Below are positions 43,899-55,489 of a stretch of 64,000 nt of DNA, in pieces. The notes under the pieces were generated by a model. That model did not search any database. It had not been told where the DNA came from and saw only the letters and a program-made list of their open reading frames with translations. How positions within the stretch are numbered: the stretch's first letter is position 1; each line of letters opens with the position of its first letter. Source of the DNA: Rhyacophila brunnea (lineage: Eukaryota; Arthropoda; Insecta; Trichoptera; Rhyacophilidae); the NCBI GenBank assembly GCA_022495005.1, contig JAGYXB010001571.1:1-64000 (forward strand), given 5' to 3'. Position numbers and translations under genes: made by a program.

Positions 43899-44870
43899 AC
43901 GGGTTTTTATACAAATGTGCCCGTCGTGCAATCTTTCTTACTTTAACATCTAATACAGCTCGGTGTCGCCACGGGCACATACTTACGACTAGTTGGCGGA
44001 TGTTATTCCGTCAACCAGACATATAGGCAGTAATAATTGCTTAGTACATACTCATACTTCGCCGATCAAAGATTTCCCGAGCCTTATTCCAGTACGCGGT
44101 CTCCTTGATCGACCAAAATCATTGATCCGATTCTCCCGTCGCGTGTGAGCGTGACGCCGTCATACTCGCGAGCGAGAGGGGCTCTGTCACTGCAAAGCTG
44201 GCAAATTCGTATCGCGAAATCGGTTTCAAACACGTACGACAGAGACGCCGTCGTACGTCAGAGCAGGAAAGCTGCCGGAATACCGATTCGGAAACGCCGC
44301 GCGTGGAACAGCCGCGGATATTTAGGATCGGATTTACTATGAAAATTACGCGGGATCGTGATTACAATCGGATCGATGGTTGCCCTATGTGTTGCTATAC
44401 TTTGTGATTGCACATCTGTACAAATGGAAGTTTTCGCAACAGGACCTATGAGCATATGTTAACAATTACTGCGCCGTGTACGCGCGATGCGTAGCGACAT
44501 CGATCCATATACCCTTAATATTACAATACCAATTACTTTTAATTATTATATGCTATCAACGCCCATCTATATGTCCCCCTTTATTATTCTCGTTAACCCT
44601 TACATTTTTACATTATTTTATACATTAGCTTACAATTTACATTACATATTAAACTTATAATTCAAATCGTATTTTATATCCTATTTAGCTTAATTATCTC
44701 CTTATCTAAACATATATTTAATCCAAACTTAATCCTATTGTTATGCTTCGTCGAGGGTCGTCATCATCCAACCGGTGGCGCATTGACTACCAGGATCAGA
44801 CCGAGCGGTGGGGAGGCACTACTCCTTATGGGAGTGCCCCCATAAGGGGCGGAAAATCTAGTGTGCGTCA
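43899..44870 (-). repeat. U3 part of the G1 5' LTR
   Basis: Matches 31974-32945 without indels. Its TATA box (43911 to 43904) is now followed by element C instead of the initiator, so this promoter is disconnected from R by 3.3 kb. Confidence 0.9.
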
Positions 44871-44879
44871 CTGTCCTAC

Positions 44880-47227
44880 TGTCACCGACAGGTTTTTCCG
44901 CCCCTGTGGGGGGCGCTCCCATAAGGAGTAGTGCCACCCAGCCGCTCGGTCTGACCCTGGTAGTCAATGCGCCACCGATGAAATGATGATGACCCTTGGC
45001 AAAGCTGAACAAAATATTTCATATGTAAAGTCCCGCAGTTTGCTCTGACAGGCCCCACGGCTTCTCAGAGTGAACTGCGGATGGTTAAGTCGGTCGCCAC
45101 TGACCATGTAAATAATAGGTAATAGGTAATATAGTATAAGATTAAATTTTTGTTTTGTTGTCAAATATGGTAAAGGGTAATTAAATTAAATATGATTTGT
45201 TTATAATAATGTATAGTGTAAATTGTAAAATATTATATGTAAGGCAAAGGATTAAATAGTAATAAAGGGGGACTTATGGATGGGCGTTGAGGGTATGTAA
45301 TTAGATAGTTAAGATGTACGTAGTGATAAGGGCATATAGATCGATGTCGCTACGCGTCGCACGTACACGGCACAGTAATTGTTAATATATGCTCATAGGC
45401 CTGTTGCGAAGGCTCCCTTTTGCACGTATGTGCAATCACAAAGCATAGCAACACCTAGGCAATCATCGATCCGATTATAATCACGATCCCGCGCAATTAA
45501 TTTTCATTTCAATTTCGATTATTAATATCCGCGGTCATTCCGCGCGCGGCGTTTCCGAATCGGTATTCTGGCAGCTTTCCTGCTCGCACATACGACGGCG
45601 TCTCTGTCGTATGTGTAGAAACCGATTTCGCGATACAAATTTACTCGCTTTGCAGTGACAGAGCCCCTCTCGCTCGCGTGTATGACGGCATCACGCTCAC
45701 GCACGACGGGAGAATCGGATCAATGATTTTGGTCGATCAAGGAGACCACGTACTGGAATAAAGTGCGGGAAATCTTTGATCGGCTAGGTATGAGTATGTA
45801 CTAAGCAATTATTACTGCCTATATGTTTGGTTGACGGAATGACATCCGTCAACTAGTCGTAAGTATGTGCCTGTGGCGACACCGAGCTATATTAGTTGTT
45901 AACGTGAGAAAGATTGCGCGACCAATACGTTTATATATTAGAATCGAATAACTTCCCCGCGTAATATGGGTTTATATTAAGCTTTTATTTTGTAGTTAAA
46001 TTACCAATCTACCGAGTTCATATTCTTAGACCAACGTCAAGTAGGTATTCAGGCCGTCGGGGCGCCTCAAAGTTGAGCCCCCCAACGGTAGTTGGCCGAA
46101 GGATTGATATGCGCTGTCGGAGGCCTGGTGCCTCAAATATGCCGAGTTAACCACTGGCATATGACGCCTTATCATCCAGGCTAACTTTGTAGTACCCTTG
46201 TTTCTGGGTGAGAGGTACCTTCGCGCCGCTAGGGCCCGCAAAGCCGGCCGCCGCGGGAACGCCCCTCCCTCAGCCATGAAGAGCGCCACCACGCGGGGGG
46301 TGTGCTGTATCGATAGGTAATTCAACCACGAATCCGTCGATGCCTCGCACGCCTTCGTAGGTGCGTTTTTCGTGGGGCTGGCCCAGAAACACTGCGGTAC
46401 TGCTTCATCAATTACACGATCTCAGTACTCCTAGGTACTCGAAGGACGTACGTGACGAGTGAGCGACGCCGCCCGCCGGCGAGCGTCGACTCGCGCCCAT
46501 AATTTTTCTTAGTCGGCCCTTACGTAGATGTCGCGGGTAATTAGTCATTGTACAATTTCCGCCACTCTCGTAAGGAAACCGTTAATTAATTTTGTCACCC
46601 GAAAAACGTTGAGCTAAGGGATGAAATCGGCCAGATTTGCATATAAACCCAATATTTTTAAATTCAATATCAGTCTACGCCCGCATTTACGACCCTGAAC
46701 CTGCGAAGGTCAGCGGCGTAATTTTCTCTACATTTTCACATACAAGTCGCCAGGACTTGTGAGGAGGTACTCGCCCAGGTCCTGATACCTACAGGCAGAT
46801 ACCTACCTCTCTACCTACTGTCACTTTGACAGATAGGAGTGAAGTGTCACCCAGCGACTTAGTCGTTTTATTCGCGAGTTTATCTTTTCATTACCGGACC
46901 CGGTCCCCAACCTTTTATCGCGGTGCCCCGTGTTCGCGCAATCTCGCTTACGGATAAAAATAGATTAATTCTCAAATAACTGAATAATAATTGTGTTAGT
47001 TATGTAATTAGTGTTATATCTTAAATAAGACTTTTTTAATAATTTTGTGGTTTCGGACTTAGACAATTTGAACTTTGTGACCTTTGTGGACGCGGAACCT
47101 AATAAATTGTTTTAATATCGTAAAAAGTTCTTTTATTGGACTAGACATAGTGCCTACCTGTTCTTCCTACAATTTGAATGTACCTCCACTCCAGGCCCGG
47201 AGCTAGCCGAGGATTCGGAGGCCTACA
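44880..47227 (+). mobile_element. Solo LTR of the G1 family, opposite orientation
   Basis: Starts TGTCACCGACAGG and ends GGAGGCCTACA, with CTAC duplicated at 44876-44879 and 47228-47231. U3 (from 44880) is a diverged inverse copy of 43899-44870, and 46668-47227 is a diverged inverse copy of the G1 R-U5. About 0.7 kb upstream of its TATA box (roughly 45916-46624) is absent from G1. No gag or pol follows, so recombination between two LTRs removed the body. The start lies only five bases from the G1 target duplication. A 99-codon minus frame at 46026-46325 is not recognised. Confidence 0.9.
46642..46674 (+). promoter_or_regulatory. Core promoter of the solo LTR
   Basis: TATAAACCC at 46642 and TCAGTC with A at 46672, a 30-bp spacing. 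The same TATAAA..CCC...ATCAG arrangement is found in the G1 3' LTR, but here no element is inserted at the initiator. Confidence 0.65.
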
Positions 47228-47231
47228 CTAC

Positions 47232-48951
47232 GAAAATGAAACACACATTATAAACGTACAATAGTGTATATTGCAACATTCAAATACACCAATATTGAAC
47301 AAGCGCCAGTGCATAAACCGAAATCATTGGTCAGAACGAAGGGCAAGCTTAGAATGCCGTATTCTTGACAGGTGTTTAAGTTTATTTTATATTCTTACAC
47401 ACTCGAGATCAGTGAGTTGCATGTTACTCCACACTCGTTAAGTATTGCATTTCCCATTAATTCTATATTTCCTGGGTAGCCCCTTTACCACTTAACATCA
47501 AAGATACGTGAAAGTAATTACACGACTAAAAAATATGTAAAGTTTCAAAAATAAAGTTCTATCACGTATGACGTGTGAATTGATACACAAGGTGTGACGG
47601 GATACGCGTGAGGTGACTTAGTATGGTTCTGATAGATGTTGGCATATTTTACTAGCTGACACTATTCATTCATTCTGTTCTGTGGGAGCATTCTGTCTGA
47701 TAACTGTTGATCCTTTTAATATTTCACATGTTTCGTTTTAACGCGCTATCTCCAAAATTTGTATAATATACATTGATCGAATATTTAAATGTTATGTTTT
47801 TTCCCCTTTCTTATTATTCTCTTTTTCTGTTATGTCCCTGTTATAGCCATATTATGTATAAATTTCAATAATTCTTAACACACGTATAATATAGATAAGT
47901 AATATATACTTAAGAATAGGTACTTATATTTAAAAAAAAAAAGTTACTTATTTATTTATAATATTCATTATTCTTCCTAATTTTTCTTATATAATTTCTT
48001 TATATTTATGTTCTTCTTACTTTCTATCGTGTTAGGCTTAACTATATTATAATTTATATTGTGGAAACTGCTGGTTGCAATAACTTTTCAGTATTCTATT
48101 TTTAAACATATTTTTGTAATGAAAATGTAACTGTTTGTTTCCTTAATAAATAAAATAAAATATATATATTTTTAAGTAAGTACCAAGAAGTAGGTATGTA
48201 TGTCTGTAAAAAATATGAATGTTGCGATGTGATTGCAATGTGCTTCTAGCATAGAGGTGACGAGTAAATTTTAAAAAAAAAACCTATTATGTATACAAAA
48301 TTGTCATAATAAAATTAATTTTACAAATTAAAGATAAATGTTAAATAACCGCTCAACGATTGAGTATTCACCACTGATGTAAACACGGATATCCCATCGT
48401 GTGAATACTAAATTTTAATAATATAAGTTTAGTATTGTATTTAATCAATTCATTTGTTTAGGAAATTTTTGGTTCTCATCCGTATTTAGTTCAGTTAAAA
48501 AGTGCTTTAAGACAGTCAGGGTCGGGCGCGTTAAGTATGACAGACATCCGGCTACCAGGCGGCGATCCTCATTTTTTACATGAGATTTATTATTATGGCA
48601 TGTTTAGAGTAATTTCAGATTTAAATAGAATATTTTAAATTTACCGCACGATTTCCTACCAGGCGAAAAAAAGTAATAAATCACATAATCGACGATAATC
48701 TGCCCACCTAAACCTATTACTGCAATTTTGTAAGATTTGAAAGCATTCCGATAATTCGCTGATGATTGATGAATGTAGGTAGATACGGAAAAGTTCTTAG
48801 TTGATATCATAGAGACAGAATCAAGAATAGTTAGGTACAATATTATTTATACCTACAAGTAATTTCTTCACACAAAAATTACACGATACTATACAATAAA
48901 TCAGGCCTATGTTAATATGGCATGACTTTTCTAGTTTGTATATATTATGGG
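47232..48951. other. AT-rich DNA without recognised genes
   Basis: The first bases continue the pre-insertion sequence that lies left of 29110. A repeat fragment at about 47590-47635 matches 3155-3200. No gene recognised. Confidence 0.5.
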
Positions 48952-49339
48952 CAATGACATTAATATGGACGAAGCATCTGGGAAAAAAAATGACACCCAC
49001 TTTATTTGTCGGGTCTGCCGAATGGCATAATCTGTTCTAACGCCATTACAATAAAGGTGATATTGCTATAAATTCCCGAAACATTTTGTCGGGTCTGCCA
49101 TAACATCTATGGGTCTGCCGAATGGTTCGGTTCGAACATGTTCGCTCAAACGAACATTGATACTTGAAACACTGTTCTAACGCCGTTACAATAAAGGTGA
49201 TATTGCTATAAATTCCCGATGCGTGATATCGCATAATGGATATTGCGTGACGTCTACCTATGCACGTGCGAATATCACTATGGGCGAAATTACTTGCTAG
49301 CTACTGTACTGAGTGCGTCGTCCATTAATAATGTCATTG
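48952..49339. mobile_element. hAT-type MITE, copy 2
   Basis: Ends CAATGACATTAATATGGACG and ATTAATAATGTCATTG, perfect 8-bp duplication ATTATGGG at 48944-48951 and 49340-49347. It is 388 bp, longer than copy 1, because an internal block (GTCGGGTCTGCC...AAATTCCCGA) is present twice. Confidence 0.92.
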
Positions 49340-49354
49340 ATTATGGGTGATTGA

Positions 49355-50196
49355 TTCACAATAATTATGGATCAAATCCAATTTTCATAAAACTTGATTT
49401 TTTTTTATTTCAGTGGCTAGATAAAACAGATTTATATATTTGTCTTAATAATAATAATAATAATAATAATCACAATCGTACCTCTACAACTTTCCGCATA
49501 AATGGCAATATTAGTATTGATAAGACATCAAATTGAATGTGAATCATGTCCATTTTGACAGGTCCTTCAGCAGTATAAAGAGGTATTTGCTAACATTAAT
49601 TGGGAATGGGACAACTGGACTCCGGACAATTGGACGCCGCACTGTCGTAGACACGTATACAGAACGTAGACGAGGTATTTTAATCAGTTTCTATCTACTA
49701 CTTAGTAGTTTTAATTCATTTTACTCTTAACATAATGTATTCTTTATTGCGGATTGAGAATTACCATGCCTAAGGTTTCATATAAAATAAAAAACTCTTT
49801 TTTCGTTGGAACTTAAACACATGCACGATTAAATCATTATTTACGTCTGCATATTTACATTCTCACCAACTATTATATCATAATATAATCATTTAAATAT
49901 AAATAATAATACTAAATATTTTTTTTAAGTACCTAACGTCTATTTATTTTCGAATTCCGTGGCCTCCAGTTGTCCCGGCGCCAAATCGTCCTACACCCCA
50001 TTAATTTGCTAATATTAATAAAGCCTGAATATACTTTATGTTTGACTATTTATTAAAATTGATCCATGTACTATCAAAATATGGTAAGTATATAGGTACA
50101 GTGAAAACATTCCTGCATTATACAAAAGGAGTTTTAACTTTAGGTCCAAATATCTCAAGATCCATTTTGATGGACTTGATCCATAATTATTGTGAA
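49355..50196. mobile_element. TIR element of about 0.84 kb
   Basis: TTCACAATAATTATGGATCA at 49355 is mirrored at 50177-50196. Inside, an (AAT)n microsatellite lies at 49445-49470, and GGACAACTGG (about 49609) is mirrored by CCAGTTGTCC (about 49966). The small frame at 49533-49730 is not recognised. The left TIR begins eight bases after the duplication of the neighbouring MITE. Superfamily unknown; I could not fix a target duplication. Confidence 0.6.
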
Positions 50197-50404
50197 CCAC
50201 CCATGTATCATTAATACCCCGTTTATACGTGCATGGATTTACTGCTGACAGTACGTATTATAGCGGCCATAACAATAAAATACACGTGTAAAAACGTATT
50301 ATCATGGAAGTTGCAAAATTGCAGCAACTACTGAATTTTCACGCGTCATTTGAAACTTCGCCAAAATGGTTGATTCACTCTTTTTTTATTATTATGTTTG
50401 GTTT

Positions 50405-50615
50405 AATGGGATAATACTAGATTTTTATAGAATACTTTTTGCTATTATCTACTATGGCTTGGATTGGGCAGGGTTTATATGAATTTAAAAAACTAATAAA
50501 CACTATCTACACATTGTAGTATTAGTTCAATGAAAACAAATACGTTTGACTGACAAAGGTTAGTGTGCACTATTTATGTCGGATATTAACAGCCTACCTC
50601 CACCATTTGCCACTG
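50405..50615 (+). repeat. Right half of a CAGTGGCGAAGG-family element
   Basis: CTATTATCTACTATGGCTTGG, with GTGTGCACTATTTATG and ACAGCCTACCTCCACC before CCACTG, follows the right half of 27064-27646 block by block. The left end is missing. Confidence 0.75.
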
Positions 50616-51567
50616 ATACAACCAAATCTCAAAGACCTAATCTATAACATATTAGGTCGGTAAGTTTTTTTCTATGCGTACATACACGCCCGTATATTCA
50701 CATATGTCTGCGAACAAACCTGTTTGTTGCGTGTAATAAAATGACGATCTATAAAAAAAGAAACAAATTTGAAAAACATATTTTACGACAACAATGTCTG
50801 TAAAGAACTCACGCGTAATTTGTAAGATGATTAGGCCCTACACTACATTACACGATTGAATTAAATTACGTACTTTTGGACCAAATTCAGGTTAATAGTG
50901 TTATCACTTAGAATACTTTTGCATTTGATACTTGGCCCTGTTCTATTACATCTTCTCAATTACGAAGACATATTGTGTGTCAGGTAATGTAATCATTAAA
51001 ATAATGTTAGTATGTAATAATTGTAAACAACAAAAAATACACGCTCAGAAATACACCATACAAGGCACATGTGTCCGAATTTTAAAATTCGAATAACTGC
51101 CAGAAAAATATTGATATTATGTTTTTAATAATTACCTAAATTATCGAACATGGGTTGAAGCCATGGGCGTCTCATTGAAACAATACCGTATGAAACAATT
51201 AAGCCCTACCACGCGAAGTAGGTATGTATTCGGTCAGGTGTTTTCCTACGTCCAAAAAGAACACTTTCGGGAAAACGCAATTTAAGATTTTTTAGGACAT
51301 TTTTGTTTTAGGAACTTCAGATTTCTGTTATGGAGTATCAATTTGGGATAGAGTGGGCAAGATTCAGTTTTGGACGTGATTCATAGAAACTTCTGTGCCT
51401 TTATTTCATTATACCCACCGCGAGTGGAATGTATGAAAGGATTATTGAGTTACCTTATAGCAGGATCTCTAAACTACAAACGCGTCTCGCGGGCGAATTT
51501 TGTTCCGAAGGTAAATAAAAAAACTCGAATGAAACTTAAATATTTATATTAGTTTCAAAGAAAGGAC
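50616..51567. other. AT-rich DNA without recognised genes
   Basis: No coding or repeat signal recognised. Confidence 0.5.
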
Positions 51568-51571
51568 TTAA

Positions 51572-51947
51572 GGCCATGCATTAGTTGAGGCACGGTCTAA
51601 AAAGATCGTTGCTAGGCGATGTGCGGATTGCGGGTCGCGGGTGAAAATGACGCCTGTCAAACGAAATATTATTTCTCATATAAATCCAACATACGTCCAT
51701 TTTATGTTCTGTTTATTATTCTATTAGTATCAATAATAATATATTCATTGACATGTTTGCTTTTTTAAAGTAAATGGGTAAAGTTTTTAGTCATCTTTAC
51801 ACGATTTTAGAATTAATTGGCCCGTCGCCATCACGCAGCAAAGTGACGTGCGTCCGACTCCACGTTCTCTCAATGAATGCGAAGCAAGTACAAATTTTCG
51901 TCGCGCGTACAGTTGAACATTATTTGGCGTTTCACTGATGCGTCACC
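51572..51947 (-). mobile_element. TTAA-flanked MITE, copy 2
   Basis: TTAA at 51568-51571 and 51948-51951. The ends GGCCATGCATTAGTTGA and (reverse) GGTGACGCATCAGTGAA form imperfect inverted repeats. The unit is the inverse of 14171-14538. Confidence 0.8.
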
Positions 51948-51951
51948 TTAA

Positions 51952-52904
51952 GAAAACAAAACGTAAAAAACATCATTGATACAACTCATAAAAATGTTAT
52001 ATTATTATAATTTTCTTTTATGTAGGTTAAGTAGATATTTTTTAAACATATTGAGTCAGATCTTCGTACCGCCCTTCTTAGACCCCTAAATTATCAATGA
52101 GGAATATTAACCCCTGGCTTAGGCTTAGAGTAACTAAGGTAGTAAAAACTCAATAATCCCATGGCTATAGATCCCAACCGCGGTGGGTACAATGGAATAA
52201 AGGAAATCGTGATTATATTATGTGGAATTTTGTAATTCACGTGCGTCAATTTTACTACCCCCCCCCCCCCTCATTTACCTACGAGCATATTCAGTGTGGT
52301 TAATTTCGCATATTTATTTTTTAAGACTTATCGCCCTATTCCTTACGCACAACATCTTAGTCGAATTCTTTTTTCAAATAATGCCAAAACCAAGAAGTTC
52401 ATGTTCGTTACCTACACAAGTGAACAATTCGAATTTTGAACTGAAAATATCCGCGAATAAATGGGCGTCTATTTTTTGGGTGGGCAACATTGCAAATTTT
52501 ATTTGTGGATACGCTCTCAATTAAAGTAATTACTATATTGCATACATAGTGCAATTAAAAGTCGATTTCGACCAGGAAAATATCCGACCTTGTACCGTAC
52601 TTGTAATGATACTTTAAGTACTGTGAACCACGAAGTGTATAGACTTTTATAGCAAGAGCCGAAAAAATATAACAACGCAATAATTCGATTTCGATCACAC
52701 CGGCTATAAAAAGCCGAAACAAGATTGTTTTATACATTAAGGCAATCAATGATGGAGCATACAATATTCTATGGCTATTATACGACTTGATTTAGATCAA
52801 TTATATCATTTACAACAAATTATGCTAAACCATGTATACAACTCAATGTCAGGAATCAAATTATAACTTTGCACAAGGGTTATCACATCACTCATCATCA
52901 CAGT
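51952..52904. other. AT-rich DNA without recognised genes
   Basis: Contains a poly-C run at about 52256-52270. The 100-codon plus frame at 52222-52524 includes this run and is not protein-like. Confidence 0.5.
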
Positions 52905-53880
52905 GGCTTAACAACCCTGGGTGGGCATAGCCTTCTCCATATGCCCCTATCCTGGGCCAGTATTCTCCAGGCGTCAACACTGGACACGGTGGTTTTGTCG
53001 CCAACCTGACAAGATCTCTCCGACTTGCTATGTGGCGAATTGCAGGATGGCGATCACATCCACTGGGAGTGTGTCGTATATCATATTTTGAAAGGGAATT
53101 GCTTCTCGTTACGACTTAGTACCTACAAGAGAAAATTACTCAAGTTTCAAAAAGTTTACGGCTTTTTACGGCGAGCAAGAAAGTCTTTTCTCATCGACGA
53201 TTGACCGTAATATATGTATTAAGTATGTCAAAATAGGAATTACGCACACTTTAGTGCACGTTAGCCAAGATCTTGGGAAGTTGCTCCATGGAAACTCTCA
53301 GAACAACATTGAAGTGTGCCGAACATTCGTTACGACACGGCAAACGCCTGCATAACGGGTGTGGTGGAGGGAAAAGTAATTATCTTTATTGAAACCGTCC
53401 AACCACCGAAGTGTGGACCTATCTATCGATCTACAACCGTCCGATCCACTATCTAGGATGGCTCTTGATGGTTGGACATTATCCATTCTTGCTAAATGGT
53501 CCACATATCCGATTCTAACAAGTTTAGCGTATGTGGAAATACATTTATGTAGTATAACGCCATTCGCCTTAATGTGTGTTCTATCGTAGATTAGCGACCA
53601 ACTTACCAAGTCGTATCAAATCCCCAAAGCCAAGAGAATCTCCTTCAACCTACACTTCTGCTACCATGAGTTAGAGGAAATCATATTTCACATTGTGGAA
53701 TATATGGCCGAAGAATGCATTTTTTCTCGTGCTCGTGCTCGTCTGAAACCTGCTCATTGGTAATGTAACCAGCCCACGATATCTTCACGGTAAGCCGACG
53801 TAGCCAACTCTCGAAAGCATCCATCTTATTGCCCATTATTTTAACCTTCAGATATGGACTCCGTAGACCAGTATGGGTCC
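52905..53880 (-). pseudogene. RTE-like LINE ORF2 C-terminal remnant
   Basis: Read on the minus strand in shifting frames: KMDAFESWLRRLTVKISWAG, then TNEQV, then YVDHLARMDN, RAILDSGSDGCRS and LRWLDGFNKD, then further on DAWRILAQDRGIWRRL before a stop. This is the conserved order after the RT domain of RTE-like LINE proteins (W...R...ISW..TNE.V...GH..RM...GRP..RW.D...W...A.DR..WR). Frameshifts and stops make it inactive. RT and endonuclease regions are not present upstream. Confidence 0.75.
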
Positions 53881-55489
53881 ACATATCCGGTATGGAACAT
53901 TAATAATTACACTGCGATTTTTTATGAGTTTTATAATTTTACAGTTTTTCAAAACGGATAAAACCTATCAACATAATGTGAGGATAGTCGACCACATCAC
54001 CGTTGCTGCATACATGACGCAGCTTGCAGCAGACTGCGACAGTTGCAGTGGCACGAGAATCTGACAATTAGAAACGATCAATAAAATCGGTTGTTTATGG
54101 AAGACTAGGTACAAAATAAATCAGGCCTTCAAATAATTTTATAGTTGTAGGTAGATTTATGTACAAATGCAATCAATCGTAAAGAAATACAGTTAGCTGG
54201 TTCAAAACCTTCAAAGTATAATAATCAATCAATCAATCTAAATAGCGTTGATTTTATACGTCACTAAATAATTGTTTGTCTAATTAGGTTACCGACGAAC
54301 GTCTTTTGTTTTCAAGAATTTCAAATTTATTCTAAATGAAACAATTTTCATACAATTCAACATGTCTAGCATCGTACGAAACTAGTTCCCAAATTTCCCA
54401 TCAGCCAAAACGTCAAAATATACAGTTATAATATAATACCTATACAGTCTACGCAGAGTTTAGGTATTTTAAAGGAGAATATCTTTTGCCTTAATATCGA
54501 TGTTGGGATTAATAGCGTAGGTATCACCTATAGACAAATACGAAACGATAGTCCACGTGTAAAGTTAAATGATACATCTGGAACTCATCGATAATAGTAA
54601 GTTGCATTCAGTATATTTTTCAACATTTTCCATAGCCCATATACTTTTTACAAACAATATTGTAATATTCATAGAGCCATGTATTTTCGGCATGGGCTTT
54701 CACAGCTTAGGTATTTTAGAATCGTTATTTGTTTAGAAGAAAATCTGTGGGTAGTTAATGTGACCAGAACAATGCAAATTAAAATATGTCACGCGATTTT
54801 GTACATACTGCGTAAGTAAAGGTTTCATCAAATTCCCAAAGATGTCCGTGCTCGAACGGTCAATAAATTAAAATGGCCGCAGTTTTTGAAAAAATGTATC
54901 CATGAGGCCAGGCTTTTTTATCCAGCTCTCGAGATACAACAACGATATCTGAGTATTGGATAACTTGTGTCATAGAATAATATTTATATTACCTATATGA
55001 ATTAGAATGGAAATGTAAATGATCCCGCCGTTTCCCGGGGGCTAGAAGGAACAAATCTAGCTCTGAAGTCCCCATTATGTATTTTAATTTAAAATGCAGA
55101 ATCTGTAATCTCACTTTATGGGTCTTTGTCTAGCGGAAGATACATCATCAAGTCCTAAGAAAAACGTAAAATGAATTGATTTTTTTTTAAATTTCCGTGA
55201 ACCACACCTTGTCGGTACACCCTGTTTCTGGCACAGAATACTCCACCTCTTCCAATCCAGTATTATTTCCCTAGTCGATATTTTTTGCTCCATAAATCAA
55301 ATTATCGCTACGGATTATCTCTCATAGATCATAGGTATTCAAAATGTGCTTATTTATTTAATGCTATGCACGCCCTGTGCGTGGAACAATTGAAAAATGG
55401 CGATCGCCTGCCGAGCGGCCAATGTCGGCCACAATAACATTCAGCGGGGCGTGATATTCACGGAAGACCTGCCATGGCCTTGTCCACAT
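53881..55489. other. AT-rich DNA without recognised genes
   Basis: Nothing recognised; a (AATC)n run lies near 54220-54238. Confidence 0.5.

Larger units (their letters stand above)
29114..44870 (-). mobile_element. Complete Ty3/gypsy LTR retrotransposon (G1) with nested non-LTR elements
   Basis: Minus-strand order: 5' LTR (44870 to 40088), primer binding site (40084-40067), repeat-rich leader, gag, UGA, pol, 3' UTR with purine tract, 3' LTR (32945 to 29114). LTR ends are TGACGCACAC...GGCCTACA. CTGT is duplicated at 29110-29113 and 44871-44874. Comparing the shared LTR parts (about 1.5 kb) I saw one difference (32445 versus 44370), so insertion was very recent. Both LTRs are split at the U3/R border by non-LTR elements, expanding the 15.8-kb total. 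No env frame was found: the extra frames are ORF1s of the nested elements. Confidence 0.95.
40088..44870 (-). repeat. 5' LTR of G1, interrupted by elements C and B
   Basis: Minus-strand order: U3 (44870 to 43899), truncated element C (43898 to 42730), ATCCATCAGC (42729-42720), element B (42719 to 40625), ATCCATCAGC (40624-40615), rest of R-U5 to 40088. Relative to the 3' LTR, nine bases between TATA region and initiator were lost where C joined. Confidence 0.88.

Noticed and set aside
43899..43931. Extension of the ORF2 tail into MHDGHICIK.
   Set aside because: These codons come from G1 U3 sequence and are a chance frame fusion at the junction.
31965..44870. The direct repeat pair 31974-32945 and 43899-44870 looked at first like a separate LTR pair, and 29114-29650 / 40088-40624 like another.
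   Set aside because: Both pairs join into one LTR (U3 plus R-U5): the outer ends give TG...CA with a CTGT duplication, and the primer site abuts 40088.
46026..46325. 99-codon minus frame inside the solo LTR.
   Set aside because: No motif recognised and no second copy in G1; not enough to call a gene.
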